64,000 nt of DNA from CAVZVZ01 sp963778895 (GTDB lineage Bacteria; Actinomycetota; Acidimicrobiia; Acidimicrobiales; Acidimicrobilacustridaceae): assembly GCA_963778895.1 (NCBI GenBank), contig CAVZVZ010000005.1:1364001-1428000 (forward strand). Reading direction: 5' to 3'. Positions 9,900 through 17,773 of the stretch are shown here, piece by piece (positions within the stretch are counted from its first letter, which is position 1; each line of letters opens with the position of its first letter). Position numbers and translations under genes: made by a program. The notes under the pieces were generated by a model. That model saw only the letters and a list, made by a program, of their open reading frames with translations. It had not been told where the DNA came from and did no database searches.

Positions 9900-10656
9900 G
9901 TGAGGATTCGGTGGATTGCGGTGTTGGCGGTACTCGTGGTGCCCGGCCTGGCGGCGTGCAGCGATCCGCCGAAGGTCGACGTGCAAGCGCCCTTGGATCG
10001 CGGGCCCGGATGCCCTGCCCGACGGCATCACCGTGTCGGGCGAGGGCGAGGTCGAGGGCGCGCCGGACACGCTGTCGGTCGATCTCGCGGTGACGATCAA
10101 GCGGCCGACGGTCGGCGAGGCCGTCGCCGCGTCGGCCGATGTATCCACCGCGGTGGTCGATGCCGTGAAGGGACAAGGCGTCACCGAGAAGGACGTGCAG
10201 ACGCGCAACTACAGCGTGAACCAAGAGTTCCGGTACCCGCAGAGCGGCACGCGCCGTGCCCGACGGCTTCCGCGTGAACAACACGGTGACGGTGACGCGT
10301 GCGGGACCTCGCCGACCGCCGGCTCCGTCATCGACGCGGCAACGTCGGCTGGTGGTGACGACCTACGTGTCGACACGGTCGCCTTCTCGCTCGAGAACGA
10401 CGGCCCTGCGTTGACAGCGGCGCGCGAGAAGGCCTTCCAGGACGCCCAGGACAAGGCCAAGCAGTACGCCCAGCTCGCGGATGTCCCGCTGGGTGATGCG
10501 CAGGCCATCAGCGATGTGGTCGTGACCCCGATCGCGCAGCAATACACGGGCGACGCCGCCCGTTTGGCGCTCCCCGCGGACTCCGCGAGCACCCCCGTCG
10601 AACCCGGCCAGGTGACGACCCGCGTGACCGTGAACACGCGATTCCAACTCGGATGA
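9900..10656 (+). CDS. SIMPL-domain (DUF541) lipoprotein, several frameshifts
   Basis: GTG start at 9900 with GGGAGG 7 nt upstream. The first frame gives a lipoprotein signal, 'LAVLVVPGLAACSDPP', with lipobox LAAC. The rest of the protein is in other frames: 'DALPDGITVSGEGEVEGAP', 'QTRNYSVNQEFRYPQSGT', 'VPDGFRVNNTVTVT' and 'AREKAFQDAQDKAKQYAQL', all typical of SIMPL/BP26 proteins, which form periplasmic or surface oligomers of unclear role. Single extra bases near 10002, 10252, 10297 and 10316 account for the shifts. About 250 aa when repaired. Stop at 10654-10656. Family assignment is firm; the gene is probably intact in the organism. Confidence 0.75.
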
Positions 10657-10696
10657 CGTCGGCGAACAAGCCCGTAGCGACGAGAACCGCCGGGCC

Positions 10697-10702
10697 TACA
10701 CT
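10697..10702 (+). promoter_or_regulatory. -10 box of the DtxR-family gene, leaderless
   Basis: TACACT ends 8 nt before the ATG at 10711, and no Shine-Dalgarno sequence lies between, so the transcript probably begins at the start codon. The identical hexamer recurs at 11402-11407 before the next operon. Confidence 0.45.
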
Positions 10703-10710
10703 GGCCCGCA

Positions 10711-11379
10711 ATGACCTACAAGACGCCCGAGTGGCACCCCGCGTTCGAGGAGTACTGCGAGACCATCTTCGAGCTGCGAGAGGACGACGTCGACGTCATC
10801 CAGGCCCGCATCGCTGATCGCCTCGATGTCTCGCGTCCTGCCGTCTCCGAGATGATCCGCCGCATGGAGAAGGCCGATCTCGTCACGGTCGACCACAACG
10901 CGATCAAGCTCACCGCCGAGGGCGCGCAGCTCGCCGAGAGCGTGGTGCGCCGCCACCGCCTGGCCGAACGATTCCTCACCGACATCCTCGGCATGTCGTG
11001 GGCCGAGGCCCACGAAGAAGCGGGCAAGTGGGAGCACGTCATCTCTGAGCGCGTCGAGACGGCGATGGTCCGCGTCCTCGGCGACCCCACCACGTGCCCA
11101 CACGGCAACCCGATCCCCGGGTCGAAATACGAGCCGCCGCCCGCGGTGGCGCTCGACGAGTTGGATGTCGGCGCCGACTTCACCGTCACCCGCATCCCCG
11201 AAGAGCTCGAGTTCACTCCGGGCCTGCTCGAGTTCCTCGAGAGCTCGTCGCTCCAGCCGGGCATGTCGGGCACGATCACCGCGGCATCACCCGACGGCAC
11301 CACCACCGTCGAGATCGACGGCAAGCACGTCGGCGTCGGCTCCTTCGCCAGTGCCCGCATCCTCGTCACGACGGGCTGA
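10711..11379 (+). CDS. DtxR/MntR-family metal-dependent regulator
   Basis: 222 aa. Domain order is that of IdeR/DtxR: N-terminal winged helix ('QARIADRLDVSRPAVSEMIRRM' near residues 32-53), dimerisation/metal-binding domain ('RRHRLAERFLTDILGMSW', 'EAGKWEHVISERVE', 'CPHGNPIPG') and a C-terminal SH3-like FeoA domain. The His/Glu/Cys residues of the metal sites are present. Such proteins repress iron or manganese uptake genes when metal is bound. No metal-transport gene lies next to it, so the regulated metal is unknown. Start ATG 10711, preceded by a -10 box only. Confidence 0.9.
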   Translation: MTYKTPEWHPAFEEYCETIFELREDDVDVIQARIADRLDVSRPAVSEMIRRMEKADLVTVDHNAIKLTAEGAQLAESVVRRHRLAERFLTDILGMSWAEAHEEAGKWEHVISERVETAMVRVLGDPTTCPHGNPIPGSKYEPPPAVALDELDVGADFTVTRIPEELEFTPGLLEFLESSSLQPGMSGTITAASPDGTTTVEIDGKHVGVGSFASARILVTTG

Positions 11380-11401
11380 CGCCTTCCGGCCGACGGGCCG
11401 C

Positions 11402-11433
11402 TACACTTGGTGGAAGCACATTCTTACCAAGTG
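11402..11433 (+). promoter_or_regulatory. Promoter with 8-bp inverted-repeat operator before the AbrB-like gene
   Basis: CACTTGGT (11404-11411) and ACCAAGTG (11426-11433) are perfect inverted repeats with a 14-nt spacer. The left arm overlaps a -10 box TACACT (11402-11407). The start codon follows at 11443. This is the classical layout of an antitoxin autoregulation site. Confidence 0.6.
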
Positions 11434-11442
11434 AGGGTCTCG

Positions 11443-11682
11443 ATGAGTGCACCCACCCAGTTCTTGGTGTCGGCATCCGGCCAGATGTCATTGCCCGCGG
11501 CCGCACGCCACCGATGGGGGCTGGACGACGGTGGCCCGGTCGACGTGATCGATCTGGGGTTTGGCGTTCTGGCTGTACCGGCAGGTACGGCGGCAGCGCT
11601 TCTCGACGACTTGGTGAGCCGCGACGAGCACGCCGCGTTCGTCGACTCCCTTTCGGATGATGCCGACCTCGCGACACAGTGA
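11443..11682 (+). CDS. AbrB/MazE-like antitoxin
   Basis: 79 aa. 'FLVSASGQMSLPAAARHRWGL' is the swapped-hairpin AbrB motif (sxxGqxxlPaxxRxxwgl) seen in antitoxins and transition-state regulators. The C-terminal 35 residues form the partner-binding tail. ATG at 11443 with GTGAGGG 5 nt upstream; in-frame GTG codons lie further upstream inside the operator. Its stop overlaps the start of the next gene by 4 nt (GTGA). Confidence 0.8.
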   Translation: MSAPTQFLVSASGQMSLPAAARHRWGLDDGGPVDVIDLGFGVLAVPAGTAAALLDDLVSRDEHAAFVDSLSDDADLATQ

Positions 11683-12110
11683 CGGTTGCCGTTCTCGACG
11701 ATCACCTGCTGCGTGATCTGCTCAGCAACCAGGTCCCGGCGTCTCTCCGACGACTGCTGCGGACACGAGAGCCCGCGACGACCAACCTCTTCTACGTCCG
11801 ACTGTGTCGCAGCATCGCGTCCGCACGCGGCGGGCGGCTCACCCGTACCTGGACCGATGAGCGGAGGGCAGCGCTCGGTCGGGCGTTGACGACGCTCCCC
11901 GACTCCGTCCAGATCGTCCCAATGCGTGATCTCGCGTTTCGCGTTGGTTTGCTCGCCGAGCCTCATCGCCTATCGACCCTCGGTGCAGAAGCGCTCGCGG
12001 CGACCGAGACACTGGGCGGCGCGCTCTGTGTTTGGGCGGGCGACGACGGACCCCGCATCCGGGCGGCCGCCCGTCAGCTTGGCGTCGACTATCGAACGAT
12101 CGACCGCTAG
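11679..12110 (+). CDS. PIN-like toxin partner of the AbrB-like antitoxin
   Basis: 143 aa, GTG start overlapping the antitoxin stop. 'VAVLDDHLLRDLLS' at the N-terminus and 'LGGALCVWAGDDGPRIRAAARQLG' at the C-terminus have the shape and length of PIN toxins, but the acidic positions are incomplete: the central Glu expected around 'FYVRLCRSIASARG' is missing. It may be an inactive or divergent PIN protein, or a different toxin class. Position and translational coupling support a toxin role; sequence support is moderate. It overlaps the convergent gene at 12107 by 4 nt. Confidence 0.6.
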   Translation: MTVAVLDDHLLRDLLSNQVPASLRRLLRTREPATTNLFYVRLCRSIASARGGRLTRTWTDERRAALGRALTTLPDSVQIVPMRDLAFRVGLLAEPHRLSTLGAEALAATETLGGALCVWAGDDGPRIRAAARQLGVDYRTIDR

Positions 12111-13570
12111 CGGGCACCGGCTCCCACAGAATGGGGCATCGCCGAATTCAACAGCCGGATCCGCTCGGTATGCGTCGAGCGCGTCACTGTTGACTCCGAC
12201 TCGCCGGCGCGCCAACCCCAAACCGCCAGCGCGGCGATCACCGCGCCCCAGACGACGTACCCCACGACGTCGTGGCCGTTCTCGGTCATACCGTTCGGAA
12301 GCAGCGCGGACCACGCTCGATAGATCGGGTTAGCCGTTTGCATGAAGTCGACGACCAAGGTTCGCCGACCCGTCGATGCTTCCACGACCAGCCACATCCA
12401 GTTGAGGATGCCGACGGCACCCAATGCGACCAGAGCCCACAACGCTTGCCGCACGCGCGCCACGAACCATGCCGTTGCGATCACGACCGTCGGCAACACG
12501 ACGACGAGCTGACGGCCGGGCGACCACCAACCCTGCATCGTCTGCGCGATCCACGTGGCGTTGATCCAGCCCGCCGCGAGGGGCAACACCAGGACGACCC
12601 AACCGCGGGGCCGAGCGCGGAGCAACGCCGCGAACGCCGCCACCGCGATCAAGTAGACGGGCGCCCACGCGGCGAGGCCGAAGTTCCGATCGACGAGCAG
12701 ACCGAGCAGACGGATCGTGCGCCCGGGATAGTTGGCCTCGTAGCCCATGACGCTCAACTGTCCGCCTTCGGTGAAATGGTCACCGGCGGCATACACCGTC
12801 CATCCGCCGTACATCACCTTGTGCGCGAGTAGATAGGTCACGCCCGCGACCACGAGCACGGCCGCGCTGACGAGCAGGGCCCGACGTGAGCCACGCCGCC
12901 ACAACAACACCGCGCCGATTGCTGCGAGAGCGACGACCACGGGCGCGTACTTCACCGACAACCACGGCAAGCACACCAGCACGGCAATCCACAGCGCGAT
13001 GCCCCGGCGGCCGAGCGGACCCGTCAACGCGCCGATCGCCAACGCCACGGCCAGCGCCGCCGGCATCTCCGGATAGATCTGCGTGGCGTAGGCCGACAGC
13101 GGCATGGCCAACGAGAACGCGATCACCGTGACGGTTGCGATCGTGAGCGGTACCGCGAACCGCCGGACGGCCACCGAGATCATCGAGGCCGCGAGACAAC
13201 CCGCCAACGCCGCCAGCGTCAGCTTGGCCCCGACCCAACCACCGATCGCGACCGGCAGCGCCAGGATCGCCGGCAACAAGGGATCGTGCGGCTCGACGAG
13301 CCGACCGTCGGGCAGCGGCGTGGTCTGGTCGAGCAACTGCGCCTCGTGGAACGGCGTGTAGGCGCGCGCCTGGAGCTCGTCGCCCGTGGTGATGTCGTGG
13401 TCCTGCCACAGGCTGATCGCCGTCAGCAGGTAGTGAGGCTCGTCCGCGGTGGTTCGGGCGCCGACCGTCGCTCGCGCGTTCACCGCGAGGCCGGTCCACA
13501 CGGCCACGCCCAGGCCCACGACGAGAAGCCAGATCACGAGCCGGCGACGGATCACGGGGGAGTCGGGCAC
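12107..13570 (-). CDS. Polytopic membrane protein, GT-C glycosyltransferase-like
   Basis: 487 aa with about 11-12 hydrophobic segments. After the first membrane segment, 'TTADEPHYLLTAISLWQDHD' places an acidic D-E-P-H motif in the first large extracytoplasmic loop, the position of the catalytic Asp in GT-C enzymes (family 39/83-type mannosyl- or arabinosyltransferases using polyprenyl-phosphate sugars). A donor or acceptor cannot be assigned. The next gene, divergently oriented, encodes a flippase/polyprenyl-sugar synthase fusion, which would supply such a donor; the functional link is inference. ATG start at 13570. Confidence 0.65.
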   Translation of the reverse strand: MPDSPVIRRRLVIWLLVVGLGVAVWTGLAVNARATVGARTTADEPHYLLTAISLWQDHDITTGDELQARAYTPFHEAQLLDQTTPLPDGRLVEPHDPLLPAILALPVAIGGWVGAKLTLAALAGCLAASMISVAVRRFAVPLTIATVTVIAFSLAMPLSAYATQIYPEMPAALAVALAIGALTGPLGRRGIALWIAVLVCLPWLSVKYAPVVVALAAIGAVLLWRRGSRRALLVSAAVLVVAGVTYLLAHKVMYGGWTVYAAGDHFTEGGQLSVMGYEANYPGRTIRLLGLLVDRNFGLAAWAPVYLIAVAAFAALLRARPRGWVVLVLPLAAGWINATWIAQTMQGWWSPGRQLVVVLPTVVIATAWFVARVRQALWALVALGAVGILNWMWLVVEASTGRRTLVVDFMQTANPIYRAWSALLPNGMTENGHDVVGYVVWGAVIAALAVWGWRAGESESTVTRSTHTERIRLLNSAMPHSVGAGAR

Positions 13571-13657
13571 GGCGCGCAGAGTAGCGGCGCTCTACGAGAG
13601 ATGTAAAGATGGCCTAACTACCTCTGCTCGCCCGCCCTACCTGGAGATCTGTCGCCC

Positions 13658-15464
13658 GTGTTGCGCCGCTTGCGTCGCCGTCTCTCGCCTCGCCTCACCG
13701 CCCTCGTGGGCGGGGTGGGCTTGTTGATCGCCGTCGTCGGCCTCGCTCGCGCCGTGGACGGCGCCGCCCTCGCCCAAGCCGGGCGCGCCATGGTGAGCGA
13801 CCCCGCCGCACTGGCCTTGGCGTTGACGGCGTTCGGGATGGCGTTCGTCGTGCGGTCGTTCCTCTGGACCCGCATGCTCCCCGGGTTGCGCTTCCGCGAC
13901 GCGATCGCGGGCGTGCACCTCGCGACCGGAGCGAACCACGTGCTGCCCTTCCGCCTCGGCGAGCCGTTCCGTGTGGTGTCGGTGGTGAAGCGAACGGACG
14001 TGGCGACCGAGACGGCGACCGCGTCGACGCTCGCGTTGCGGTCGGCCGACATCCTCGCGGTCGCCGTCCTCGGATGGCTGATCGGGCCGGCGACGTTCGG
14101 CCGCGTGATCGGCACGTGGGGTTGGGTCGTGTTCGCCGTCGTGGCGGTGATGGGCGGCGCCGGCATCGTGTGGCTCCACCGCACCCGCCATGTCCACCGC
14201 GTTCGACTTCCGGCCTTCACCATCGCCGCGGGATCGATGCTCGCGTGGACCCTCGAGGCCGTGCTCGTGTGGCAGTGCGCCCGCTTCGCCGGGATCCATC
14301 TCACGGGACAGCAAGCCGTCTTGGTCACCGCGGCGGCCGTCAGCGCGCAGACGGTCGCCATCACCCCCGGCGGGATCGGCACCTACGAGGCCGCGTCGGT
14401 AGCGGCGTACACCGCCCTCGGTTTCGACGCCGGGCTCGCGCTCGTGGCGGCGCTCGCCACCCATGCGCTCAAGACGCTGTACACCCTGGCTGCCGGCGCG
14501 GTCGCCGTGTTCGTTCCCGCCCCCGGCCTCGCCGGTCGGCTGCGACTCCCCCAACGCACCGTCGAGCCCACACCGAAGCCTGCTCCCGTCAACGCGGATG
14601 GACCGATCGTGCTCTTCTTCCCGGCTCACAACGAGGCCGACCGCGTGGCCGGCGTCATCGCCCGGGCACCGTCGACGATCCGGGGGCACGAGGTGATCTG
14701 CCTCGTGGTCGACGACGGCTCCACCGACGGGACCGCCGCCCGAGCCCGCGACGCGGGCGCCGAAGTCGTCACGAGCACGACGAATCGTGGTCTCGGTGCG
14801 GCCGTACGCAGTGGTTTGCAGCTCGCGACCGAACGACATGCCGTGGCCGCAGCATTCTGCGATGCCGACGGAGAATATGACCCGGACGAGCTGGAGAGCA
14901 TCGTCGCACCGATCCTCGACGGACGCGCCGACTATGTCGTCGGCTCACGATTTGCCGGCACCATCGAATCGATGCGGCCGCACCGTCGATTAGGTAACCG
15001 GGTTCTCACCAGGTTCTTACGCTTCACTTCGCGCACCGCACTCACTGACGGACAGAGCGGCTACCGGGCGTTGTCCGCGAACGCCGCGCGCGATGCCGAA
15101 GTCATCCACGACTACAACTACGCGGCAGGTGTTGACGATCGATCTGCTCGACAAGGGCTATCGCTACACCGAGGTGCCGATCACCTACCGATTCCGCTCG
15201 TCGGGCCGCTCGTTCGTGAAGGTAGGCACCTATCTCTCGCATGTCGTGCCTGCGGTTTACCGCGAGCTCAACAACCCGACGGTGTCAGTCCTCGACGACG
15301 TGACCGGCGAAAGCGTCACGGGCACGCGACCACCGTCGATCGTCGAAGCCCCCGTTGGCGTCGAGCGCGCCGGCCGCGGCCCAACCCATGGCCAGGACGT
15401 GATGCGTGTTGTCCTGGACGAACAGCCCTTGGCGGCCGAAGACGAGCAGCCGATCCTGCGTTGA
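13658..15464 (+). CDS. Fusion: YbhN/LPG-synthase-like membrane domain plus GT2 polyprenyl-phosphate glycosyltransferase
   Basis: Residues about 1-290 form a UPF0104/YbhN-type membrane domain with 7-8 segments and the signature 'ITPGGIGTYEAASVAAY'. Residues about 310-540 are a family 2 glycosyltransferase like dolichol-phosphate mannose synthase: 'LFFPAHNEADRVAGVI', 'LVVDDGSTDGTAARAR', 'AAFCDADGEYDPDEL' (DxD-type), 'VVGSRFAGT', 'DGQSGYRAL'. A frameshift lies at about 15123 (GCGGCAGG); dropping one G gives 'DYNYAQVLTIDLLDKGYRYTE'. The restored frame has no stop until 15464, 180 nt into the convergent gene, so the true end is probably near 15300 with a further error. GTG start at 13658. Predicted to make a lipid-linked sugar at the membrane. 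Confidence 0.75.
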
Positions 15465-16670
15465 CAGCCAGTCGTCGAGCGCCTGCTGGTCGCGCTCGAA
15501 GCCAACTCGGAACACGGGATACACCCGTGGAAGCCGCCGAGTGACGACGGCCGTGGTGTCCATCCGGGGCAACCGCTCGCGCGCCAACGACCGCTCGACC
15601 ATGGCCTGCAGCTCGTGGTCGCTCGATCGCCAGATCGGGTCGCCGACGGAGCACGGGACCTCGGCGCACAGAACCGTGCGATCGACCGGATCGTCGCCGT
15701 CCCGATATCGCTTGGGCTCGGAAAGGCGGCTCACCGGGTTGTCGAGCGCGGGGAAGTAGTGCGCGTCGAACGCGGTGTAGGCCGGCCGTTCGATCACCAA
15801 GTACACGAGCACCAGAGCGCGGTGCTCGAGGCCCGATGCCGCTTCGAGGATGCCCGCCGGCGGTGAGGGGTCGATCATGGGTACCAACGCGGCTACCGGC
15901 GCCGTCGACCACACTCGCCCCGCGTTGACCACCCCCGATTCGGTCGTCAGCTGCACCGAGTCCGGACCCAACGCGATGCGCTCGACGCGCTCGCCCAGGT
16001 GGATGTCAGCGCCAGCGGTGGATGCCGCGTCGGCCAGCGCCTCGGAGATCTGGCCGTAGCCGTGACGCGGGTAGAGGAACGTGCGGCTCGAGTCCTCCGG
16101 CGCGCGCAAGGCCCGGCGAACCAGATCCAGTGGCGAGCGCGCTCCCACGCGCCGCCGCGCCAGTTCACCCGACAGCTGATGCGGTGACAGCCCCCACAGC
16201 TTGGTGAGATACGGCTCGTAGAACTCCTCGGCGATGGCCGGGCCGAGCGAGGACCGCAGCACCTCCGCGCTGGTGTCGGCGCGCGGCCGCAAGATCGGCG
16301 TCACCGCCGCGCCGGCTGCGGCGCGCGCCGCGAACGAAGGCGGAAGGTGCCGGATCAAGTCCGACAGTTGCAAGGGGAAGGCGACCCAACGATCGGCCAG
16401 ACGAACTCGACCGCGTCGCGGTCGCACCTGCAGATCGTCACCGAGCAGCGTTCGCAGCGACGAGAGGATCTCAGGGTCGATCGACGGGTGGAGGCGATGA
16501 CTGCCGTGGTCGACGCGCACGCCCTCGACCTCGAAGCTGCCGGCCATGCCGCCCACCACCGGCGCACCGTCGAGCACGACGACCTGATTACCGGCAAGCG
16601 AAGCCCGCCAGGCGGCCATGAGTCCGGCCGGCCCGGCGCCGACGACGGCGATGTCCGCCGAGGTCACCAC
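15285..16670 (-). CDS. FAD-dependent amine-oxidase-like oxidoreductase
   Basis: 461 aa. N-terminal Rossmann motif 'IAVVGAGPAGLMAAWRASLAG' and 'GGMAGSFEVEGVRVDHGSH' mark a protoporphyrinogen-oxidase/UDP-galactopyranose-mutase-like NAD(P)-binding_8 protein; the C-terminal FAD-contacting segment is 'LLVFGRQGLFVQDNTHHVLAMGWAAAG'. Close relatives are usually annotated only as NAD(P)/FAD-dependent oxidoreductases. It lies next to glycolipid-type genes, so a role in sugar-nucleotide or polyprenyl chemistry is possible but unproven. GTG start. Confidence 0.75.
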   Translation of the reverse strand: MVTSADIAVVGAGPAGLMAAWRASLAGNQVVVLDGAPVVGGMAGSFEVEGVRVDHGSHRLHPSIDPEILSSLRTLLGDDLQVRPRRGRVRLADRWVAFPLQLSDLIRHLPPSFAARAAAGAAVTPILRPRADTSAEVLRSSLGPAIAEEFYEPYLTKLWGLSPHQLSGELARRRVGARSPLDLVRRALRAPEDSSRTFLYPRHGYGQISEALADAASTAGADIHLGERVERIALGPDSVQLTTESGVVNAGRVWSTAPVAALVPMIDPSPPAGILEAASGLEHRALVLVYLVIERPAYTAFDAHYFPALDNPVSRLSEPKRYRDGDDPVDRTVLCAEVPCSVGDPIWRSSDHELQAMVERSLARERLPRMDTTAVVTRRLPRVYPVFRVGFERDQQALDDWLSTQDRLLVFGRQGLFVQDNTHHVLAMGWAAAGALDANGGFDDRRWSRARDAFAGHVVED

Positions 16671-16767
16671 CCGACCTCATCGGCACGATGCGTGTTCGAC
16701 ACGACTCCCACCGTAGTGGGGTCCGGTCCGAATCAGCCCGTGAGGCGAGGCCGGTGGTCGCATTGCT

Positions 16768-17709
16768 TCATGCCAGGCCGACCAGCGATTCGGAGAGGGT
16801 CCACAAGGCATCGGCCCGCTCCGGATCGACCGCGTACGACTGCACCCCCGACACCACGACCTGACCTTCCACCGTGTCGGCGATCCCGCAGTCCTCGAGA
16901 TACAACCCGCCTTTGCCATCGAGATCAGTGGACGTAGCGGCCCAGACCGACGTGGCCGCGCCTTGCGGGACCGTCTTCCATTCCAACGCCTGACCCTCGG
17001 GCATCGCGCCGATCAACGTAGCGAGGCTCTCCTCGGTGAGATGACGGCCGAGCTCGGTTTGGATGCTGCCGGGGTGCACAGCAAAGGCCCGTACACCTTG
17101 GTCGCGATAGCGCGCGTCGAAACCGACCGCGAACAACACGTTGGCCGTCTTCGAGCGGCCGTACGCGACCCACGGGTCGTACTCCGTGCGCTCGAAGTCG
17201 GGATCGTCCAGATCGACGTCGCTGAATCGATGCCCCCGTGAGCTCAGCTCCACGACGCGGGCGGGTGCGCCGGCCACCAGTGCCGGCGCGAGAAGGTTCG
17301 TCAGCAGGAAGTGACCGAGATGGTTCGTGCCGAACTGCATCTCGAAGCCGTCGTACGTCGTGTCCTTCGGGCACGCCATCACACCGGCGTTGTTGATCAG
17401 CACGTCGATGCCATCGCGTTCGCCGAGGTACTCCTCGGCGAAGGCGCGCACGCTCGCCAACCTCCCGAGATCGAGCTGGCGCACTTCGACATCTGCGTCG
17501 GGCACGGTGGCCCGCACGCGGTCGGCAGCGGCCAGTCCCTTGTCGACGTCGCGCACGGCCATGCTCACCGATCCGCCGTGGGCGGCAATGGCACGCGTCG
17601 TCTCTTCACCGAGTCCGGTGGACGCTCCGGTCACGACGAATCGCATGCCGGTGAGGTCGAGACCCTCGAGTACGTCGTCGGTGGTCGTGGTCGAATCGAA
17701 AGCAGCCAT
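16768..17709 (-). CDS. Short-chain dehydrogenase/reductase
   Basis: 313 aa from ATG 17709. 'VVTGASTGLGEETTRAI' is the TGxxxGxG cofactor motif, 'LINNAGVMA' the NNAG motif, and the catalytic Ser and YxxxK are in 'VVELSSRGH' and 'VAYGRSKTANVLFA'. The long form and 'DLGRLASVRAF' resemble the retinol-dehydrogenase/WWOX-like SDRs used on bulky hydrophobic alcohols or ketones. Substrate unknown. 64 nt separate it from the helicase gene upstream. Confidence 0.85.
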   Translation of the reverse strand: MAAFDSTTTTDDVLEGLDLTGMRFVVTGASTGLGEETTRAIAAHGGSVSMAVRDVDKGLAAADRVRATVPDADVEVRQLDLGRLASVRAFAEEYLGERDGIDVLINNAGVMACPKDTTYDGFEMQFGTNHLGHFLLTNLLAPALVAGAPARVVELSSRGHRFSDVDLDDPDFERTEYDPWVAYGRSKTANVLFAVGFDARYRDQGVRAFAVHPGSIQTELGRHLTEESLATLIGAMPEGQALEWKTVPQGAATSVWAATSTDLDGKGGLYLEDCGIADTVEGQVVVSGVQSYAVDPERADALWTLSESLVGLA

Positions 17710-17773
17710 GGGCGTGAGTCTCGCACCGCGCCCGGCCAACGCGCTCGAAGGACGGCGGGCTCGAACGCCGGCG

